Source: Branchiostoma floridae
Lineage: Eukaryota; Chordata; Leptocardii; Amphioxiformes; Branchiostomatidae
Assembly: GCF_000003815.2 (NCBI RefSeq)
Contig: NC_049996.1
Location: forward strand, 16,596,930 to 16,660,929
Direction of reading: 5' to 3'
DNA length: 64,000 bases
This document shows, in pieces, positions 58,000 to 64,000 of the stretch. The translations under genes and the position numbers were made by a program. The notes under the pieces were generated by a model. The model had not been told where the DNA came from. It saw only the letters and a program-made list of their open reading frames with translations, and did no database searches. Every line of letters begins with the position of its first letter. Position 1 is the first letter of the stretch.

Positions 58000-58702
58000 A
58001 TGGCATCCACCTGTTCCCCCGGGAAGCCCATCATGGCGCTCGGCCTGCTTCTGTTTGCCTGCCTGCTGTCGTCAGGCCATGCCTTTCTCGACATCGACGA
58101 CTGGGGCGAAGACTGGAGCGAAAACTTGTTGAGTTTTTGGAACGAATTCTTGGTCGATTACGTGGACGAAGACACGAACGACCGCTTGGTAGAAGTCTGG
58201 AACGAATACTTCGACGGAGACGGGGACGGAGACCAGGGAGCATTCTTGGACGAAATCTTTAACGAATTCTTCTTGAGCGTCCAGGGAGACTCGGCGGGAT
58301 TCTTGGCCGAAACCTTGAACGAATTCATGATCGGAGACTCGGACTCGGAAGAGTGCCCAAACGACGCCATGTGTGTAGATAGTGGAGCGTGTATCGATGT
58401 ACTGTGGCGATGTGACGGGGAGGATGATTGCGGTGACGGTTCTGATGAGCAGGGCTGCTGGAGCCGGGAGTGCCCTGAGCCCGACGATGTCAGGTGTGAA
58501 AGAAGCGGAGCCTGTATCGATGACGATCGGAAATGTGACGGTGCGGAAGACTGCCCAGACGGTTCAGATGAGAAGTATTGCGCAGACGACACCTGTCCCC
58601 TGCCCAGTGTCTTCTGTGCACCTGATGGTCCCTGCCTCCCGGACACGAGGCGCTGCGACGGCGTCGGGGACTGTCCCGACGGGTCCGATGAGAGTGGCTG
58701 TG
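58000..58702 (+). CDS. LDLa paralogue, first exon
   Basis: ATG starts [20 protein letters not shown], the same signal peptide as the 37032 gene. A region of about 90 residues follows with four acidic, amphipathic repeats ([35 protein letters not shown]), then three LDLa modules ([48 protein letters not shown]). The last two are almost identical to modules 19-20 of the first gene. The exon ends in phase 1 at GTAAGC. The Gly/Trp spacer and seventeen modules of the first gene are missing. It may splice to 59422 (phase fits), giving a short protein, or further exons may be lost in the assembly gap. Confidence 0.8.
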
Positions 58703-59104
58703 GTAAGCTTTACTTTATTGTTTTTCTAATCATACAAAACTTGGAGGAGGTGACTTATTGCAGGATTTGCAAGTCGGGTCATTAATGCAATACTACATAT
58801 GAATTGTATTCAAATACAAGTCAATTCCCTACATGTACAACTGGACAATGCTTACATTAGCGTGGCGAATTTGCCTTGTTTTTAACGAATTCTACAATCT
58901 GAACTCCCGTAGCAAGGCCTGCAAGAGGCTAGGAATGTGCAACGAATTACTGCTCAAAATGATAATAGACATACACACACACTGAGACACACGGACACAC
59001 CCCAATCTACACCATTTTAATGGGGTAATAATAGAATGCAAATAATCAAAGATTCCTTCTCCTTTATTGTTTCTCAAGGACAATAATATGATACTTCTCA
59101 AGGA

Positions 59105-59185
59105 CCCCTATACGAGGATACTGACCCCCGCCCACTTGTAAACTACGGCATGTAACTGTTACAAACCTGTGCACGCAAGCTCAGC
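59105..59185 (+). promoter_or_regulatory. Third copy of the LDLa-gene upstream block
   Basis: CCCGCCCACTTGTAAACTAC then GGCATGTAACTGTTACAAACCTGTGCACGCAA matches the blocks at 36539 and 57570, and runs to within a few bases of the N gap. It suggests that the start of a third paralogue lay here. Confidence 0.45.
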
Positions 59186-59197
59186 CCTTTTTTGTGT

Positions 59198-59297
59198 NNN
59201 NNNNNNNNNNNNNNNNNNNNNNNNNNNNNNNNNNNNNNNNNNNNNNNNNNNNNNNNNNNNNNNNNNNNNNNNNNNNNNNNNNNNNNNNNNNNNNNNN
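59198..59297. other. Assembly gap of 100 N
   Basis: Exactly 100 unknown bases, a conventional placeholder for a gap of unknown size. It lies where a 30-bp minisatellite and a third first exon would be expected. Confidence 0.95.
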
Positions 59298-59421
59298 CTC
59301 TACCCTCAGTTAGATCCTCTATACACTTCCATACAGACCATACAGTAGGTTTGACTCGCTTTGTCAGTATGTGGAGACAGGCAGCTAGAGTAACAGTTTG
59401 TCTAAAATTACCTTTCCTTAG

Positions 59422-60513
59422 GGTCTACAAGTGGCCAAGAAGCGACCGAGGGCCCCATAGCTGGCCAAGAAGTGACCGAGGACCCCGCAGCTCGCCAAGA
59501 AGTGACCGAAGGCCCCACAGCTGGCCAAGAAGGGACCGAGGGCCCCACAGCTGGCCAAGAAGCAACCGAGGGCCCCACAGCTGCTCAAGAAGGGACCGAG
59601 GGCCCCACAGCTGACCAAGAAGGGACCGAGGGCCCCACAGCTGACCAAGAAGCGACCGAGGGCCCCATGGCTGGCCAAGAAGCGACCGAGGGCCCCACAG
59701 CTGGCCAAGAAGCGGCCGAGGGCCCCTCAGCTCGCCATGAAGTGACCGAGGGCTCCACAGCTGGCCAAGAAGTGACCGAGGGCCTCACAGCTGGCCAAGA
59801 AGTAACCGAGCGCCCCACAGCTGGCCAAGAAGCGGCCGAGGGCTCCACACCTGGCCAAGAAGCGGTCGAGGGCCCCACAACTGGCCAAGAAGCAGCCGAG
59901 GGCTCCACACCTGGCCAAGAAGCGATCGAGGGCCCCACAACTGGCCAAGAAGCGGCCGAGGGCCCCACAGCTGGCCAAGAAGCGGCCGAGGGCTCCACAC
60001 CTGGCCAAGAAGCGGTCGAGGGCCCCACAACTGGCCAAGAAGCAGCCGAGGGCTCCACACCTGGCCAAGAAGCGATCGAGGGCCCCACAACTGGCCAAGA
60101 AGCGGCCGAGGGCCCCACAACTGGCCTTGAGCTGCCACACGAGCCGACCGTAGAAACGACACGCGGTCAGGGATCGTTCGGAAACCCAGCAGGTACGAAG
60201 ACCAATGACGTGTTTGCAAAGTCGCTGTCGCAAAACAACCAAACAAATTAAACAAACCCTGTAATGAAATCTTTTGATGAGTGTATTTACTGTATATGGA
60301 ATTTGTCAGCATTTTCGCGTGCAAACATTGGAGTTTGGATCACTTCCTCACCTTCGCCTTTTCAGCTATATACTCTATACATCTAAATTTATGTATACTT
60401 CTTTTCCAGTTGGAGAGTTCCATGCTGGGAGCCATGGGGCCCAGAACCAGGCCGTGGTTTGGATGACAGCCGCTGCGCTCGGCGGGCAGATTCTCTATCG
60501 CCTGGCTTTCTAG
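59422..60513 (+). CDS. 3' end of an LDLa paralogue: repeat stalk and terminal exon
   Basis: Exon 59422-60192 (after a TTCCTTAG acceptor) encodes STSGQ and 23 tandem decapeptides near EATEGPTAGQ, then HEPTVETTRGQGSF. Exon 60410-60513 encodes the conserved C terminus ending in AALGGQILYRLAF. Both match the last two exons of the first gene. The stalk is Thr/Pro/Glu-rich and mucin-like, so likely O-glycosylated and extended. Whether it belongs to the exon at 58000 or to a third copy starting in the gap is open; phase allows either. Confidence 0.75.
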
Positions 60514-61045
60514 TCCAGTCATGGTCTCAGTAATGTGACACAGAATCACGGTTTAATTGTTATAAAGTACCAAAGGCTCACATTGTAGGATTTGGGTGAG
60601 AAATTACAATACTTTTTAAAGACCAAAATGTGGCTTAATGTTTCCATTTTGTTTGTCATCTTATTACAACTGAAATGTTAACTGCTGAGAAACCAGTACA
60701 TTATTAATTGAACTATGTATCGATACCCCGGGCCAAAACAAAGCAGATATGTGAATACAACCCGAGTTTTCAACATAACGGCATTACATGTGTACCGTGT
60801 GGACCTTACTATCCTATATGGCCTCCTTCGGTCAATATTGACTATGGTAAAACACCACTAGATGACGTAAAAGAACAGAAAGTTTCCAATTACTTTGTAA
60901 AAGATAACCAAGACGAGGGCATTTTTACCCTTCCGATCCTACCATGTGGGCCTTTAAGAAACCGCATGAAACATTTACCAACATAATCATGATCTTTGGA
61001 AGTTGTATGGAAACAGATTAATTAACCAAGGAGTTTTGTAATGTT
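60514..61045. other. Duplicated 3' flank
   Basis: Similar to 53338-53830 (TCATGGTCTCAG.AATGTGACAC, TAGGATTT.GGTGAGA, GATCTTTGGAAGTTGTATGG), so the duplication unit extends about 500 bases past the stop. No gene seen. Confidence 0.7.
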
Positions 61046-61221
61046 GTACAGTAGAAGCCAGTTAATTGCACAACGGATAATCGCACACTTCTGTTAATTG
61101 CACGAAATCCCAAAATCCCTTAGTGGAGCGGTCCAGCTTAATTACTTCGCTTTGTTGCACCATTCGGATAATTGCACGAAATGCACTGGCAAATGGGGTG
61201 TGCAATTAAGCGGCTTCTACT
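61046..61221. mobile_element. MITE, TTAATTGCAC family (younger copy)
   Basis: The ends ACAGTAGAAGCCAGTTAATT and AATTAAGCGGCTTCTACT are inverted, and TA follows the right end. It begins where the two duplicated 3' flanks stop matching, so it probably inserted into this copy after the duplication. Confidence 0.65.
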
Positions 61222-63330
61222 ATATAATAATAATCTTTATTGCAAGTTCATGCCCGACGGCTAATTGCAGACAAAGTAAAGTAGTGGTATACATAAAATA
61301 AATTGTATACTTTACAGAGAAGGAAAATGGGAACTACAGATAAAACAAAAAAGAAATAACGTCTAATCTAAATATATTTCTACTTAAACTACTAGTATTT
61401 GATGGGTTTGACTTCTTTTCCGTATGCAGTGGGAGATGACTTGTCCAACATTTTCATATAAAAAGGGGTTGGACGACTTAAGCAAGAAGATTGTTTTTTG
61501 TTGGTCGGTAAGGTGAGAAAAGCCTGGGAAAGATTTGTAGATTTTAAGGAAAAGTTTGTTTCTTTTGGAATTGTAATGTGAACATTGACATATAAAATGT
61601 AGTTCATCTTCCACTGCTTTCCCTGAACAGTATTTACATGTTCTCTCGTCAACGGACAGCTTTTTGTACCTGCCCCTCTCTATTTGAAATGAATGAGCAC
61701 TTGTCCTCATTTTACATAAAGCGGATCTCAAAATCTGTGTGGTACAGGTAACTCTCCATACTGTACTCAGATGTAAGTTTTTTATATAATCTTAATTTAC
61801 CAGTATTAACAGATAATTGATGAAGAGATCTTTAAATCTGTCCACAACAGAACTTTAAGAAATAATGCCAGCTACACCAGTTTCAAATGTAGGACGTCCC
61901 GGTTGAGTAACAGCACTCTCCCCTATTGCGTCAGACTCCTCAATGAAAACTTGTAGTGTTTTTTAAAGGAATCGGACATGTCAGTATAGCGTATTTGATA
62001 TGTTGTATATATATATATAGTGTATATATACGTATATGTGAAATTTGTGATCATTGTACAAAATTGCAATTCAGCCGTTAGGCTGCAACAGTTTTTTAAT
62101 CCAATAAACCATTTCTCTCTCTCTCTCTCTAAATTTACATGTCTGTTAGCCTTTTCCTTAGCGATACACAAACATGCTTACTATCAACATCTACATTGTT
62201 ACTGTGCCAGATGAATGAATTACCGCTACTATCTAGTATTTCTTTTACATGGTATAATCAGTTTTCTTGATATTATTCATCATATCATTTTGTTGGGACA
62301 ATAGAGCGTCTGCTTGTAAGGGATGTGTGTATACATGTGTCCAGTTGTCTTAACCGCAACCAATACTTAAGTATCCTAACTGAAACATCAACATCTAATG
62401 GAAATATTCCGAGTTCAACTTTGCATGCCATGTTGCTGACGTTTCTATCAACTCCTAGAATACTTTTGCAAAAACGGTTGTGAAGCACTTCAACTGGAGA
62501 ATTATCCTGCAAGTGGTCTTTACCCCAAATTTCGCTACCATATAGCATGATAGGCTTAATACATGTATCAAAAATTTGCAATAGATTCTTTATAGATATT
62601 GGAGAACGGATGAGGGATCTTATACAGAACACAGCTTTACGTGCTTTAAGAGAAAGTTCTTTTTTGGCTAAGGAAAAGTTGCCTGAAGCGGACAAGAACA
62701 GACCTAGGTAACAATATGATGTGCTGGTTTCTGTTTGCCTTGAACCGAACAAGAAATTCTCATTTTTTTAATTTACTTATAGTTTCCACCTGGTGCAAAA
62801 AATACTTCGTCTGTCTAATGCTAATTGTAACCCTTTCTCTCTATAAAAATGACAACGTCGTCTGCATAAAGTAGACAAAGATACAAGTAAGTTGTGTAGG
62901 GTAGGTGGGGAACATTCTGGGGTGCCTAATTCCTTAACTGAGTCGTTGATAAATAAATTGAAAAGTGTGGGGATGACATTGCAACCCTGCTTTACACCTC
63001 TATAAGTTATAGAAGGTGGAGTGAGACCTGATTATGTTTCTATGCAAGTCTGGGGATTCGAGTACATTGATTTAATTAGGCAGGAAAATTTTCCACCAAT
63101 TCCTGAGTCAAGTCAGACTATATCTTAGTCCTTCGTGCCACACTGAATCAAAGGCCTTTTTAAAATCGATAAAGCAGGCATAAAGTTTTCTGTTACTATT
63201 GATATATTTTGATAGTAATGAGTCGATTACAAAAATATTGTAGCGTGTTCCGAAGTTTTTCCTGAATCCTGCTTGGTTTGGGAGATAATTGTGTGTTCAT
63301 CTAGGAAGTTGGTTAGCCGAGTGTTGAGGA
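61222..63330 (-). mobile_element. Degenerate non-LTR retrotransposon with a nested insertion
   Basis: Minus-strand fragments of one reverse-transcriptase ORF in the right order: FIDFKKAFDSVWHEG (about 63180-63130), YADDVVIF (about 62875-62845), the frame 62752-62285 (YLGLFLSASGNFSLAKKEL, IKPIMLYGSEIWG) and the frame 61731-61384 (RTCKYCSGKAVEDELHFICQ). The 3' end is at about 61222 (TTTATTGCAAG on the plus strand). YADD is the catalytic motif of polymerase. Several frameshifts make it inactive. It is interrupted at about 61740-62230. Confidence 0.75.
61810..62115 (+). mobile_element. Plus-strand retroelement 3' fragment nested in the older one
   Basis: A plus-strand frame ends in FKCRTSRLSNSTLPYCVRLL then NENL and stop (about 61954), a common C-terminal motif of such ORFs. 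A 3' UTR follows, ending in AATAAACCA and a (TCTC)n tail at about 62112-62130. It splits the minus-strand element. Confidence 0.5.
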
Positions 63331-63500
63331 CTGATTCGCGGTTTTCGCGTTAGCCATTTCACCGCGAATTTAAAACCACCGCGAACATTTTTCCATGGCA
63401 TTAAGATACTACAGTGCATGGTGCTACCGCGAAATTTAAACCACCGCGAAAAGTGATTTTTCCCACTACCGCGAAATCAAATCCCCGCAAACTTATAATG
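63330..63500. mobile_element. MITE relative of the TACTGTAA family
   Basis: Repeated TTCGCGGTTTTCGCG and ACCGCGAATTTAAAACCACC blocks as in 17332-17544 and 27082-27225. The outer ends are not clear. Confidence 0.45.
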
Positions 63501-63820
63501 GTTTATTTGTCAACTTGTCAACTTGTCCATATATGTTATACATCTTGCAGCCTCACGGCTGAATTGGTGTAATAACATTACATTCGGAGTTCGATAAAGA
63601 AGGTAAACTTACAAGGTAAACACATACAATAACGAGCGTACTTTAAAATATCAATATTGAGTAGATACACGGTTAAAAGCTATCATTGAATTGCACATAA
63701 AGGTATTGCACATAAAGTAGTCACTTTAACGTTATTGCACTTAAGGTACTAAACTTATAACAAAGAGGCGAATAGTAGTTAGCAGGTTTCAGAGACTATG
63801 ATCACTTGGAGCATTGTATC

Positions 63821-64000
63821 TTAGTGGGACGAGGAATTCAACAGTCTGGCAATGAATGGTATGCTGCTATTGCGGAAGCGATCAGTTCTAGCGAAGATAG
63901 CGTCAATGTTGTTACATGATCTGGTAATGCGGCCGCTGATCTCTCCGCGGGACAAGGGGAGCCAGTCACGGTAGAGGGAAGAGTTTAGCAGACTGTGTCC
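63821..64000 (-). mobile_element. Non-LTR retrotransposon 3' fragment at the right edge
   Basis: An open minus-strand frame entering from the edge and ending at 63821: SSLYRDWLPLSRGEISGRIT, then ARTDRFRNSSIPFIARLLN and stop. The FRNSxIPxxxRLxN ending is typical of non-LTR ORF C termini. 63500-63820 is probably its 3' UTR. Confidence 0.5.

Overview
This is an intron-rich animal genome fragment. The multi-domain extracellular genes, the ankyrin-LRR-Death gene, the tandem C2H2 zinc fingers and the dense mix of short terminal-inverted-repeat elements, non-LTR retrotransposon scraps and minisatellites best fit an invertebrate deuterostome, most likely amphioxus (Branchiostoma). That assignment is inference from gene style; no sequence search was run. 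Exon boundaries below were read by hand from splice sites, and the reading phase was checked at every junction.

Left part (1-15100): a minus-strand gene (coding 11696 to 5088) encodes a putative intracellular immune or death receptor with the order ankyrin repeats, leucine-rich repeats, Death domain, coiled coil and a GT-B glycosyltransferase domain. Its likely first noncoding exon and promoter lie at about 14871-15090. A diverged copy of that promoter/exon sits at 2264-2490, pointing left, so a tandem paralogue probably continues off the left edge. The intron-1 blocks (1-2180 and 12100-14870) are related to each other and carry repeated plus-strand cassettes of ATG plus a phase-1 splice donor.

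Middle (15100-35000): a plus-strand 17-finger C2H2 zinc-finger gene (17790-19465) has a 2-bp frameshift in its first finger. A complete 11-exon minus-strand gene follows (34959 to 23361, 1319 residues). It encodes signal peptide, F5/8C-like domain, three LDLa repeats, two kringles, somatomedin B-like domain, cysteine-rich ectodomain, family-B-like seven-transmembrane domain and a repetitive tail. The intron inside its second kringle is built from tandem copies of both flanking exon edges, splice sites included.

Right part (36500-61040): head-to-head with the receptor is an 18-exon plus-strand gene (37032-53337, 1813 residues) for a secreted or lipid-anchored protein. It has about 20 LDLa modules in one huge exon, four more LDLa exons, two F5/8C domains, more LDLa modules, a stalk and a short hydrophobic C terminus. 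A tandem paralogue follows (first exon 58000-58702; 3' end 59422-60513). A third copy of the promoter block at about 59105-59185 runs straight into a 100-N assembly gap, so this array is probably incompletely assembled. Both paralogues have a 30-bp minisatellite directly upstream of the start codon.

Far right (61046-64000): short DNA-transposon elements and nested non-LTR retrotransposon remnants. The two large extracellular genes are built of mostly phase 1-1 modules (LDLa, kringle, F5/8C), the classic exon-shuffling pattern, and share two module types; a common ligand-binding or recognition setting is possible but unproven.
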